Assembly: GCA_021786705.1 (NCBI GenBank)
Contig: JAJYMV010000146.1
Location: forward strand, 1-35,753
DNA length: 35,753 nt
Origin: a bacterium
GTDB taxonomy: Bacteria; Vulcanimicrobiota; Vulcanimicrobiia; Vulcanimicrobiales; Vulcanimicrobiaceae
Reading direction: 5' to 3'
In this document: in pieces, positions 18,042 to 27,381 of the stretch
Layout of the letters: each line of letters opens with the position of its first letter
Numbering within the stretch: the first letter of the stretch is position 1
The notes under the pieces: model-generated
Databases searched by the model: none
What the model saw: only the letters and a program-made list of their open reading frames with translations
Told to the model about the DNA's origin: nothing
Translations under genes and position numbers: made by a program

Positions 18042-19333
18042 GGAGTTTCCGAGGGGCTGCTCTGCGGAAGCGGGACGATTCGCATTCCCTCGTGCAGTGC
18101 CGGTACCGCCGAGGCGACGATCGTTTCGCCGGCGGTTAAACCGGAGCGAACGATGCTTTGGAGATCGTTACTTTTGCCGAGGACGACGGCGACTTCGTGA
18201 GCTTCGCCCTTGCGGACGACCCAGATCTTCGTGGCTTTTTTTACGTGGACGATCGCGGCCGTCGGAACGACGAGAGCGTTCGGGATGCTCGTCGTCAGGA
18301 TATCGACGTTCGCCGTCATCCCGTCGCGAAGGACCGGATTGCTTTCGTCGAGGGCGACCGTCGTGAGCACTTCGCGTGCGGTCGAACCGGCGTCGGTGGA
18401 ACGGGTCGCAAGCGGCGAGATGCGCTCGACGTGGCCATGCAGGGTGACGTTCGGAAAGTCTTCGCTCGTGACGTTGACCGGCATGCCGAGGGAGACGGCG
18501 TGGATATCCTGTTCGTCGACCTGTGCCTGCACGACGTAGTTGCTGCCTTCGGCTATCGTGAACATCGCCTGCCCCGCCGAGACCGCGTCGCCGGGAAGAA
18601 TGGTGCGGTTCGCATCCGTCGGTCGCGGTGCGACGCTCTCGATCACTCCGGAGAATGGAGCGACGATACGTTCGAAGCCGAGTTGTTGCTGCGCTTGGTC
18701 GTTGAGGATCTTCGATTTTAGAGCCTGTGCTTTGGCGGCCTGAACCGAGCTCGTTCCGTATCCGGTCACCGCTCCGAGCTTGAGTTGCTCGACCGACTGG
18801 TCGTAGGCGACCTTCGCCTGCTCTTCTTTTGCGCGATCGGCGTCGAGTTGGCTTCGCGGGATCGCTTTGTCGGCGTAGAGCGTTTCGTCGGCGGTCAGGA
18901 CGCGGCGCGCTTCATCGAGGTTGCTTTTCGCGGTATCGACCCCGGCTTGATACTGCACGCGAGCGTTGCGCTCTTGAATCGCCGCGGTCCGTACGTTCGC
19001 GACCGAACTCTGATAGTCGGCGAGCGCTCCGGCGGCGCTCGCGTCGAGCGATGGATTTTCGATCGTTGCGAGCAGCTCGCCGGCCGAGACGTGGCTACCG
19101 GCCTTCACGTCGATGCTCGCGAGATTTCCGCTGACCAGTGCCGGTACCGTTTCCATGTGCGGGTGCATCACGGTGCCGTTCTCCGGGAGCTTCACGACGA
19201 ACGTCGTCGGCTCGACTTTCAACGTTTTGGCGGCGATCGAGTTGCTCGAATGGGGGCGGAATGCAAGCGCGAGTCCGACGGCGACGATCGCGACGACCGC
19301 GACGATGACGATGATCCGGGCGTTCTTGTTCAT
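18038..19333 (-). CDS. Efflux periplasmic adaptor (HlyD/MacA-like membrane fusion protein)
   Basis: 431 aa. N-terminal TM, biotinyl-lipoyl-like GNLASIDVKAGSHVSAGELLATIENP, coiled coil, IVAPFSGVIESVAPRPTD. Confidence 0.93.
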   Translation of the reverse strand: MNKNARIIVIVAVVAIVAVGLALAFRPHSSNSIAAKTLKVEPTTFVVKLPENGTVMHPHMETVPALVSGNLASIDVKAGSHVSAGELLATIENPSLDASAAGALADYQSSVANVRTAAIQERNARVQYQAGVDTAKSNLDEARRVLTADETLYADKAIPRSQLDADRAKEEQAKVAYDQSVEQLKLGAVTGYGTSSVQAAKAQALKSKILNDQAQQQLGFERIVAPFSGVIESVAPRPTDANRTILPGDAVSAGQAMFTIAEGSNYVVQAQVDEQDIHAVSLGMPVNVTSEDFPNVTLHGHVERISPLATRSTDAGSTAREVLTTVALDESNPVLRDGMTANVDILTTSIPNALVVPTAAIVHVKKATKIWVVRKGEAHEVAVVLGKSNDLQSIVRSGLTAGETIVASAVPALHEGMRIVPLPQSSPSETP

Positions 19334-19341
19334 GCTGCTCC

Positions 19342-20757
19342 TTAGTGAAGGTCGGCGACGGCGCTCGTTGGTGAAAAAATACCCATGGATGTGCGCAACC
19401 GGACGAGCGCGTTCACGTACGCGACACGCGCGGAGATGAGGTCGTTTTGCGCCGATATAGAGGTTTGCTGGGCTTGTACGACATCGGAGAGAGCGGCGAC
19501 GCCCGCCTTATATTGAAGCCGTTTGATATTCGCGCTCTCGATTCCTAAACGCGCCTCCTGCCGTGCGTATCCGACTTGTGCGAGGGCGGCCTTCGCGGCG
19601 CGGTAGGCGCTGCGAACGTCGTTGAGCGCCACGAGTTTTGCATTGACGAGCGCGAGCTTGGCGCTCTTCACCGCTGCGTCGTAGTTCACGCGTGAGAGGC
19701 GCCTGGCGCCGTAATCGACGATCGGAAGATTGAACGTGGAGACCGCCTGAATCTGCCAGAAACCGGGGGTTCCACGCGGCACGAGAACCTTACTAGGAAT
19801 CAGGCCCGCGGCATACTCGTTATCGAGTTGCTGTTGTTCGAAGACGGCATTCGTCGGAGAAAATTGGTTGCCGAGTGCGGCCGAGAGTTGGATCTGCGGG
19901 AAGAGCTGCGGCAACCAACTCTTTCGGTTGAGATCGGCGACGCGGAGCGCGTCGCGGGCGCTCGCGATATCGGCGCGGTTCGCCAGCGCGATGCGTTCGA
20001 TTTTTTTCAACGAAATCGACGGGAGTGCGGGGAGCTTCAGCTGCTTCGGCAGCGCGAAGGGCGTTCCGAGCGGTGCGCCGATGCTCTGGCAGAGCGAATC
20101 GAGCGCGTTAGCGACGTTGGCCTGCGCCGCTACGAGCGTCGATTCGCTCCGTGCGACCGCAACGCGAGCCGAGAGGACGTCGACGCCGGCGGCGACACCC
20201 GCGCGTTCCTTGACCCGCGCATTTTGTAATAACAAGCGCTGGTATTGCAAATCACCGCGATCGACGGTCACGAGTTCGTCGTCCTGCACGACGGTATTGA
20301 AGGCCGCCGTTACCGAGGTAGCGACCTGAGCGCGCGCGTTGCGCAGGTTCGCCTTGGCCTGTTCCAAGTTCGCTTTCGCAACCGCAAGTTGAATTCCCGA
20401 GAGACCGCCGGTCGTCAGCGTGTACTGCGCCTGTAATTGCGCGGTATTTTGGCTGAAGATGTTCTGTTGCTGAGCGCCGATGACGGCGTACGCTCCGCCG
20501 TAGTTCGAACTCTTCGACATGACGTTGTTCAGCGAAGCTCCGGCCGTTGGCAGATTCTGCGTTTTTTGAACGGCGAAGGTGGAGCGAGCCGACGCGACGG
20601 CGGCCGCCGAGGCGGCGACCGTGGAGTTGTGCGCGAGCGCGAAGGCGACCGCTTGCCGGAGGGTCAACGGCTGCGGTGCGGCGCCGGCCGGGCCGGCGAA
20701 GAGTGCCCCTGCGAGAAGTGCGGGGGCGCATGTCCAAACGAAAAGTAGGCGACGCAT
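19342..20757 (-). CDS. TolC-family outer-membrane efflux protein
   Basis: ATG at 20757 yields signal peptide MRRLLFVWTCAPALLAGALFAGPAGA. LTLRQAVAFALAHNSTVAASAAAVASARS, duplicated TolC coiled-coil pattern. Confidence 0.92.
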   Translation of the reverse strand: MRRLLFVWTCAPALLAGALFAGPAGAAPQPLTLRQAVAFALAHNSTVAASAAAVASARSTFAVQKTQNLPTAGASLNNVMSKSSNYGGAYAVIGAQQQNIFSQNTAQLQAQYTLTTGGLSGIQLAVAKANLEQAKANLRNARAQVATSVTAAFNTVVQDDELVTVDRGDLQYQRLLLQNARVKERAGVAAGVDVLSARVAVARSESTLVAAQANVANALDSLCQSIGAPLGTPFALPKQLKLPALPSISLKKIERIALANRADIASARDALRVADLNRKSWLPQLFPQIQLSAALGNQFSPTNAVFEQQQLDNEYAAGLIPSKVLVPRGTPGFWQIQAVSTFNLPIVDYGARRLSRVNYDAAVKSAKLALVNAKLVALNDVRSAYRAAKAALAQVGYARQEARLGIESANIKRLQYKAGVAALSDVVQAQQTSISAQNDLISARVAYVNALVRLRTSMGIFSPTSAVADLH

Positions 20758-20769
20758 ACGTCGCCTACT
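20744..20769 (-). promoter_or_regulatory. Start-codon hairpin at the tolC-like gene
   Basis: agtaggcgacg (20744-20754) / cgtcgcctact (20759-20769), perfect 11-bp stem; the 4-nt loop (mRNA UAUG) contains the ATG start codon. Confidence 0.6.
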
Positions 20770-20801
20770 ACGGGGCAGCGGTAGAAAAGTTTCAGGAGCG
20801 C

Positions 20802-21575
20802 TTAGGGGCTCGCCGAGGCGCTCGTCGAGGGAGGGGTGCCGGTCGTTGCGGCCGGTGGTTGAGCGGCGAAAGCTGCGCCGATCAGTGCGGGGACGAGTAG
20901 CACCGCGAGTGCGGCTGCCCACGCTTTGGGGGCCGCCAGGCGAGCGATGTGTTGCATGAGGAGAGAGTTGAGCCAGAGGACCCAGAGTGTGAACGGGGTG
21001 AATGCGGCGAGCAACGCAACAACCTTGATGTTCGCAGACGGAATTATCGCGGCGAGCGAGAGTGAATTACGATAGATATCCATCACCCCGGTGAACGCGT
21101 CGGGACCGCGCAGCGCGAGGACGATCGAGCCGATCAGCGATCCGATTGCAATGACGATGAACACATTCATGCTCGCACACCAAAGTTGCTTGAAGGTCGC
21201 TTTCCCGCCAAGAACGGCGCTGAAAACGAAAAGGATGACCGTTGCGATCAATACGAAGAACAGAATGCCGATCGGCGAAAAGACCCAAGCGAGCTCCGAA
21301 ATTTTCATTCCGATCGCCGCCGCGGCCCTAGCGGCTGCCGCTTGCTGTGCGTTGGCCGCTTCCGCGATCCTTTGCTCCGTTAAGAGACGAGCGATATGTC
21401 GCTGGACCGGGGCGCTCGCCAAAGCGCTGACCACGGTGAGCAGGGAGGAGGCGATGAACGCCCAGCCCCAGGTTTGCTTCTCGGCGAGGCGGTCGAAGGC
21501 GCTCGCCGGGGCGACGATGGTCTCCACGAGGCTGGAGAGCCCCGCGTTCTCTTGAGGTGGTGGTGCAGTTGTCAT
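20802..21575 (-). CDS. Yip1 family multi-pass membrane protein
   Basis: 257 aa with an N-terminal LVETIVAPASAFDRLAEKQTWGWAF Yip1-like pattern and about five TM segments. Confidence 0.75.
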   Translation of the reverse strand: MTTAPPPQENAGLSSLVETIVAPASAFDRLAEKQTWGWAFIASSLLTVVSALASAPVQRHIARLLTEQRIAEAANAQQAAAARAAAAIGMKISELAWVFSPIGILFFVLIATVILFVFSAVLGGKATFKQLWCASMNVFIVIAIGSLIGSIVLALRGPDAFTGVMDIYRNSLSLAAIIPSANIKVVALLAAFTPFTLWVLWLNSLLMQHIARLAAPKAWAAALAVLLVPALIGAAFAAQPPAATTGTPPSTSASASP

Positions 21576-21930
21576 GGCTGCGACTATTGGCGGGCGGCTC
21601 CTCGGTTCTTGCCGCGAGCCGCGGATCGGCGAGCAGGCAACCGATCGGCACCCCCGCCCGCAGCAGTCGCTCGAGGCGCCCGAGGCGCTCCCGGCGCAGT
21701 TCGAGCAGATGGAGAACGAGGATATCCCGCGTTTGGCGCAGGGCGTGCCACGAATAGAGCAGTTCGGCCCGTGGTTGCGACGGCGGGGGCGCGGGTGCGT
21801 GTCGCTTGTGGTGGGGGGTGCTACCGAGCAGGGTCGCGGCGAGTAGCGCGAGCGTGATAGAGTGGCTGTATCGCATGGGCGTTCCTCCGCCCGTCATTCC
21901 CACGCAAACAGCCGTTGTAAAGGCCCCATA

Positions 21931-23625
21931 TTGAAGACGCAGAGTATCTCCGTTCCTAAAGCTCCGAAGGAGCCGTTCGTTCGCGTCGTCCCGCTCGGTG
22001 GATGTGGCGAGATCGGCCGCAACATGACCGTCATCGAAACCAACGACGATCTCGTCGTGGTCGACTGCGGGCTGATGTTTCCCGACGAGGAGATGTTCGG
22101 CGTCGATATCGTCATTAACGATTTTAGCTACGTACGCGAGCGCGCGCACAAGCTGCGCGCGGTTTTAGTAACCCACGGGCACGAGGATCACATCGGCGGC
22201 ATCCCCTACTTCTTGCGCGAATTTCCGAACACGCCGATTGTCGGCACGGCGATTACCGGAGCGCTCATCAAGGCAAAGTCTCGCGAACACAAGCTCGGCG
22301 AGATGCCGTTGGTCTCCGTCGCCCCCGGCGACCGGGTTCGCTACGGCGAGATCGAAGCCGAATTCGTCCATATCAATCATTCCGTCGCAGGCGCATGCTC
22401 GCTCGCGATTCGTACGCCGAGCGGCACGATTTTTCACACCGGGGACTTCAAATTCGATCAAACGCCGATCGACGGGCGCCCGGCCGATTTCGCTGCGCTC
22501 GCTCGCATCGGGGAGGAAGGCGTTCTCTGCATGCTCGCCGACTCGACGAACGCCGAGCGGCCGGGGCACACGCAATCCGAGCGCGTCGTCGGAGAAGCGT
22601 TCACGACGATTTTTTCAAAAGCGACCGGGCGCATCCTGATCGTCTCCTTCGCCTCGAACGTCCCGCGAATTCAACAGGCGATCGATCACGCTGAAAAATT
22701 CGGGCGGAAGATCGCGTTCCTCGGGCGTTCGATGAACAACGTGTTGCACTTTGCGCGCGAGCACGGCCACCTTCGGATCCCACCCGATATTCTGGTGAAG
22801 ATCGAGGACGTCGGAAATCTCCGCGCCGATCAAATCGTCGTGATGACTACCGGCTCGCAGGGCGAACCGATGAGCGGGCTCTCGCGAATGTCGGTGCGCG
22901 ACCATCCGAAGTTCGCCATCGATCCCGGCGATACGATCGTCATCAGTGCGACGCCGATCCCCGGGAATGAAAAAAGCGTCTATCGGACGATTAATAACCT
23001 CTATCGCCTCGGCGCTACCGTGATTCACGGCAACGAAGGGCGCGCGCACGTCTCCGGACACGCCTCGCAAGAAGAGCTGTTGCTCATGCTCAATCTCATC
23101 CGCCCCGAGTATTTTATCCCCGTCCACGGTGAGTATCGGATGTTGGTGACGCACGGCCGCTTGGCTACGAAAACCGGCGTGCATCCCGAGAGCGTCTTCG
23201 TCATCGAAAACGGGGATATCGTCGAGTTCACCGCTGAATACGGCGACAAGATCGGCAAGACGTACGGTGGGATGGTTCTCGTCGACGGAACCGGGCTGGG
23301 AGAGATGGGCGAAGCGGTGCTGCGCGACCGGAAGATGCTCTCGCACGACGGTATCGTGACCGCAGTCGTCGCTATCGACGCAGAAGAGGTGCAGCCGATC
23401 GGCGTTCCCGATATCGTGACTCGCGGAGCGTTCTACGAACCGGAGTCCGAAGAGCTGATCGAACATCTGCGTTCGCACTTGAGCGCGATGTTGGCGACGC
23501 TTTCGAACGATGCGTTGCGCGATACCAACTCGGTGCGGGAGCACGTGCGTGCGACGCTGGCGAAGGAAATATTCTCGCGCACGCGGCGCCGCCCGGTGAT
23601 CGTGCCGATCGTCATCGAGGCATAA
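21931..23625 (+). CDS. rnj: Ribonuclease J
   Basis: ORF 21862..23625; likely TTG start at 21931 (LKTQSISVPKAPKEPFVRVVPLGGCGEIGRNM). THGHEDHIGG metallo-beta-lactamase motif, FHTGDFKFDQTP, LADSTNAERPGHT, PVHGEYRML. Confidence 0.96.
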   Translation: MKTQSISVPKAPKEPFVRVVPLGGCGEIGRNMTVIETNDDLVVVDCGLMFPDEEMFGVDIVINDFSYVRERAHKLRAVLVTHGHEDHIGGIPYFLREFPNTPIVGTAITGALIKAKSREHKLGEMPLVSVAPGDRVRYGEIEAEFVHINHSVAGACSLAIRTPSGTIFHTGDFKFDQTPIDGRPADFAALARIGEEGVLCMLADSTNAERPGHTQSERVVGEAFTTIFSKATGRILIVSFASNVPRIQQAIDHAEKFGRKIAFLGRSMNNVLHFAREHGHLRIPPDILVKIEDVGNLRADQIVVMTTGSQGEPMSGLSRMSVRDHPKFAIDPGDTIVISATPIPGNEKSVYRTINNLYRLGATVIHGNEGRAHVSGHASQEELLLMLNLIRPEYFIPVHGEYRMLVTHGRLATKTGVHPESVFVIENGDIVEFTAEYGDKIGKTYGGMVLVDGTGLGEMGEAVLRDRKMLSHDGIVTAVVAIDAEEVQPIGVPDIVTRGAFYEPESEELIEHLRSHLSAMLATLSNDALRDTNSVREHVRATLAKEIFSRTRRRPVIVPIVIEA

Positions 23626-23633
23626 CTTCGCCC

Positions 23634-24467
23634 TTGGGGGTCCTCTTTGCGCTCGTCGCCGCCGCCGCATACGGTAGCGCCGATTTCCTCGGCGGAATCG
23701 CCGCGCGTCGTGTCGCCTTGCTCGCCGTCGCCCTTGCGACGCAGGCGGTCGGCCTTCTCGTTATCGCGATCGTGCTCGCGGTGCATCGAGAGGCCTTCAG
23801 CGTCGTCTCGTTGGGGTGGGGCGCGCTCGCGGGCCTCGCCGGTGCCGCGGGAATCGCGCTGCTCTATCACGCGCTCTCGATCGGTCGCATGGGCGTCGTA
23901 TCGCCGGTCACGGCATTGCTCGCCGCTGCGGTGCCCGTCATCTTCGGCATCGCGACGGGCGAGCGGCCATCCCCGCTCGTGTATGCAGGGCTCGTGCTGG
24001 CGGTGGCGGCTATCGTTGCAATTTCGGCGTCGTTCGATAGCAGCGGAGAACGCGAATTCTCAACCGCGGGTCTGCGCGAGGCGGTGCTCTCCGGTATCGC
24101 GTTCGGTGCGTTTTTCACCCTGCTGGGAATGGCGCGCGACGGCGCTCCGCTCTTTGCCTTGCTCGGCTCGCGCCTCGCTTCCGTGGGCTTGCTCGGTTCG
24201 ATCGTTTTCGTTACTCGCACCTCGATGCGCTCGAATGGCGCACTCTGGATCGTCGTCCTCGGCGGGGCGCTCGATATGGGTGCGAACCTCCTCTACCTGC
24301 TCGCCGCTCGAATCGACGGGCTCGCGATCTCGGCGGTTTTAACCTCGCTCTACCCGGCATCCACGGTGCTGCTCGCGGCGATGGTTTTGCGCGAGCGACT
24401 CTCCCGCATTCAATGGGCCGGCGTGCTCTGCGCACTCGTTGCGGTCGCGATGATTGCCGCGGGCTAG
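23634..24467 (+). CDS. EamA/DMT-family transporter
   Basis: 277 aa, two-repeat 10-TM pattern, ends TSLYPASTVLLAAMVLRERLSRIQWAGVLCALVAVAMIAAG. Confidence 0.9.
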   Translation: MGVLFALVAAAAYGSADFLGGIAARRVALLAVALATQAVGLLVIAIVLAVHREAFSVVSLGWGALAGLAGAAGIALLYHALSIGRMGVVSPVTALLAAAVPVIFGIATGERPSPLVYAGLVLAVAAIVAISASFDSSGEREFSTAGLREAVLSGIAFGAFFTLLGMARDGAPLFALLGSRLASVGLLGSIVFVTRTSMRSNGALWIVVLGGALDMGANLLYLLAARIDGLAISAVLTSLYPASTVLLAAMVLRERLSRIQWAGVLCALVAVAMIAAG

Positions 24468-24520
24468 AGCGCCGGTGCAGGCATGCAAACCTTCGCAGTC
24501 AAAGGGCGTTCTTGCACGTC

Positions 24521-24835
24521 ATGAAGAGTTCGCGGAGAATCTTTCTCGCAGGCGCCGCACTCGGCGTCGGTGCCGCCCTGTTGCCGAGCGCGCCGATGGC
24601 TGAGCCGTCACCGGCGGCGACGCCGAGCCCGGCACCGGTGCCGACGCCATCGCCCGGAGCGCTCGATCTCGCGCGATCGATGCGCCGTTTCGATCCGCAG
24701 CTCACCGAGCCCCAGATCGAAAAGATCGCGGCGGGCATCGAACAGGGATATACCTTCGGTTCCTCGTTGAACCCGCACGGTACGTTTTTACAGAATGGTG
24801 ACGCGCCGGTTCCGCAATTCGAGGTGCGCCCGTGA
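24521..24835 (+). CDS. Small Tat-signal protein
   Basis: Internal start MKSSRRIFLAGAALGVGAALLPSAPMA (SRRxFLxG twin-arginine motif), Pro-rich linker, conserved-looking C-terminal helix. GTGA overlap with downstream amidase. Confidence 0.75.
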   Translation: MKSSRRIFLAGAALGVGAALLPSAPMAEPSPAATPSPAPVPTPSPGALDLARSMRRFDPQLTEPQIEKIAAGIEQGYTFGSSLNPHGTFLQNGDAPVPQFEVRP

Positions 24836-26226
24836 ACGAGATCGATCTCGCATTCTCCGACGCCGTAACGCTCGGCCGCGAGATCGCTCGCAAGCGTATC
24901 TCTTCGCTCGAACTGACGAAACTCTACCTGGCGCGCCTCGAACGCTATGGCGCGCGCTTCGGTGCGGTGGTGACGATTCTCCACGAACGCGCATTACGAG
25001 AGGCGAAGGCCGCCGATCGCGCGCTCGCTCGCGGCGAGCGAAAGAGCCCCTTGCACGGCGTTCCGTATGGAGTGAAAGATTTGCTCGCCGCCGTCGGCGC
25101 GCCAACGACGTGGGGTGCCGCGCCGTACCGCGACCGCACCTTTGATTTCGATGGCGCGGTCGTCGAGCGATTGCACGCCGCAGGTGCCGTCCTCGTCGCA
25201 AAACTCGCGATGGTCGAACTTGCGGGCGCGTTCGGCTACAACGGCGCCGATGCGTCATTTACCGGTCCCGGAAGAACGCCGTGGAACCCGGAGTATTGGA
25301 GCGGCGGGAGTTCGAGCGGACCGGGCGCTGCAGTCGCCGCAGGGCTCGTCGGCTTTGCGATCGGGTCGGAGACGAACGGATCGATTTTAACGCCGAGCGC
25401 GATGTGCGGCGTCTCGGGGCTGCGCCCGACCTTCGGGCGCGTCAGCCGATACGGTGCGATGGCGCTGATGTGGAGTTCGGATAAGCTTGGGCCGATGGCG
25501 CGTTCGGCGCGCGATACGCTGGCGATTCTCCGCATCGTCGCCGGGAGCGATCCGCGCGACGACAGCACCCGCTCCGCGCCGCTCTACGCGCCGAAAAAAA
25601 CGCCGCGCGTTGCCGTCATCGTCGGAGCGCGCAAGCAAACGCAAGCGGCAGTGGTGAAGAACTTCGATGCCTCGCTCGCTGCAATCGCGGATGCGGTGAC
25701 GATCGCCGATGAGGTAAAACTCCCCGATCTTCCGTATGGCGCGACGATCGGCGCCTTGCTAAACGGTGAGAGCGCCGCGGCGTTCCGCGATCTCATCGAG
25801 AGCGGAAAGGCGCGCGAATTACGGTCCCCGGACGATCGTATCGGCGGATACGTTCAATACGAAACCCGCGCGGTCGATTACGTCGATGCGATGAGGCGGC
25901 GACGAGAGATCGTCGACGCCGTCGGGAAGACGATTGCCCCTTACGACGCGTTGTTGTTCCCCACGCTTCCGACCGTTGCATACCCGATCGGAACGCCTTT
26001 CGATAAGGTCTACCCCGACGCGCCCGGTGCGGTCGATCCGGTCACGCCCGGCAATCTCTGCGGCCTTCCGTCGATGAGCGTTCCCAACGGTTTCGGCGAA
26101 CACGGTTTGCCGACGGGTTTTGGAATGATGGCGAACCCGTGGCGCGAACGCGATCTCGTCGCGCTTGCGATGCACTATCAGGAGCGCACCACGTTCCACT
26201 CCATGCGCCCGCCCGGGGTCGAATAG
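24832..26226 (+). CDS. Amidase signature family protein
   Basis: 464 aa. GVPYGVKDLL (Lys), GGSSSGPGAAVAAG (cis-Ser), GSETNGSILTPS (nucleophile Ser). Confidence 0.94.
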   Translation: MNEIDLAFSDAVTLGREIARKRISSLELTKLYLARLERYGARFGAVVTILHERALREAKAADRALARGERKSPLHGVPYGVKDLLAAVGAPTTWGAAPYRDRTFDFDGAVVERLHAAGAVLVAKLAMVELAGAFGYNGADASFTGPGRTPWNPEYWSGGSSSGPGAAVAAGLVGFAIGSETNGSILTPSAMCGVSGLRPTFGRVSRYGAMALMWSSDKLGPMARSARDTLAILRIVAGSDPRDDSTRSAPLYAPKKTPRVAVIVGARKQTQAAVVKNFDASLAAIADAVTIADEVKLPDLPYGATIGALLNGESAAAFRDLIESGKARELRSPDDRIGGYVQYETRAVDYVDAMRRRREIVDAVGKTIAPYDALLFPTLPTVAYPIGTPFDKVYPDAPGAVDPVTPGNLCGLPSMSVPNGFGEHGLPTGFGMMANPWRERDLVALAMHYQERTTFHSMRPPGVE

Positions 26227-27375
26227 TTACCCCTCGAGAACGCGTTCGTACGCTCGGCGCGTCGCCTTCGCCGCAAGGGCCCACGTGAATTCTTCGACGA
26301 TACGCGTCCGCGCGCGCGCGCGAAGCTCGGCGTCGCGTTCGTAGCGATGCCAGGCTCGGTGCGTCGCACGGAGGATCGACCATGCGTCGCAGGGGTCGCA
26401 GTAACTGGCCGCTTCGCCGAAGTACTCCGACTCGAATCCGAGATTTCCGACGACGATGGCGGTGTCGGCGAGTAACGCTTCTAGCGACGAGAGCCCGGGA
26501 GATTCAAAAAGGCTAGGGAGAAGGTGGACGCGTGCCGCTGCATAGAGATGGCGTAGTTGCTGCTGGGGAATAGCCGGATAATAATAGACTGGTGCCTTTC
26601 TTTTCGCTCCGAGATCGCGGAAGCGCGCAAAAATCTCGGGATCGGTCGCATCGCCAACGAATACGAGCGGGTACTCGGTATGCTTGAGTGCGAGCAGCAC
26701 GAAATCTTGTTGTTTGCGCGCGTCGAAACGCGCCGACATTAAGGCAAAGGGTGTCGAGCGAAGTTCGTCGGGAACCGCCGTCGCATCACCGGAGCCGAAG
26801 AGCGCTGCGTCGACGGCATTTGGAACGACCGCATGATTGCAAAAATCGCCGAGATAGGTGAAAATCGCCGCGAGTTCCATCCAGGAGTTTGGGAGGATAG
26901 TATCGATGCGGGCGAGGACGCCTCGGCATGCCGCCGTCGACGGATGTGCGGTCCACGCAGTGAGCGTAACGCCATCGACGGTGATATTAACGCTGCGCCG
27001 CGCGATCTGTTCCAAGATGTCGCGTGCGTTTTCGATATCGAGTGCTCCCCTGTCGGGCCTGCTTTCGAAGAGCCATCGGCGCGCCGCATGCATCCATCGC
27101 AGCGTGTGGTGCGGTGCCCAGATCGGCGAGAGGACGACGCGCACGCGTTCGCGGACCGGTGCCAGTGCGTCGAGCTGTCGGTCGAGAACCTCGGGCAAGT
27201 GCAAGCTCGTCCACAGATGGACGATATCGAAGTCCCCTTCCAGCGCACGCTCCGCTCCGGCGATCTCCACCTCGATACCGTCGGCGCGAAGTTCGCGCGC
27301 GGTCGCTTCCATCTGCACGACGTCGCCGCCGAAGACGCGGTGACCGTCGCCTCGCGGAACGAAAAGGACGCGCAT
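26227..27375 (-). CDS. Glycosyltransferase (GT4-like, family 1)
   Basis: 382 aa. MRVLFVPRGDGHRVFGGDVVQMEATARELRADG, C-terminal ARVHLLPSLFESPGLSSLEALLADTAIVVGNLG (E-x7-E region). Confidence 0.87.
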   Translation of the reverse strand: MRVLFVPRGDGHRVFGGDVVQMEATARELRADGIEVEIAGAERALEGDFDIVHLWTSLHLPEVLDRQLDALAPVRERVRVVLSPIWAPHHTLRWMHAARRWLFESRPDRGALDIENARDILEQIARRSVNITVDGVTLTAWTAHPSTAACRGVLARIDTILPNSWMELAAIFTYLGDFCNHAVVPNAVDAALFGSGDATAVPDELRSTPFALMSARFDARKQQDFVLLALKHTEYPLVFVGDATDPEIFARFRDLGAKRKAPVYYYPAIPQQQLRHLYAAARVHLLPSLFESPGLSSLEALLADTAIVVGNLGFESEYFGEAASYCDPCDAWSILRATHRAWHRYERDAELRARARTRIVEEFTWALAAKATRRAYERVLEG

Positions 27376-27381
27376 CGAGCG

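Noticed and set aside
22615-23670. 351-aa minus-strand ORF opposite RNase J
   Set aside because: Arg/His/Asp-rich shadow ORF; RNase J motifs are continuous on the plus strand.
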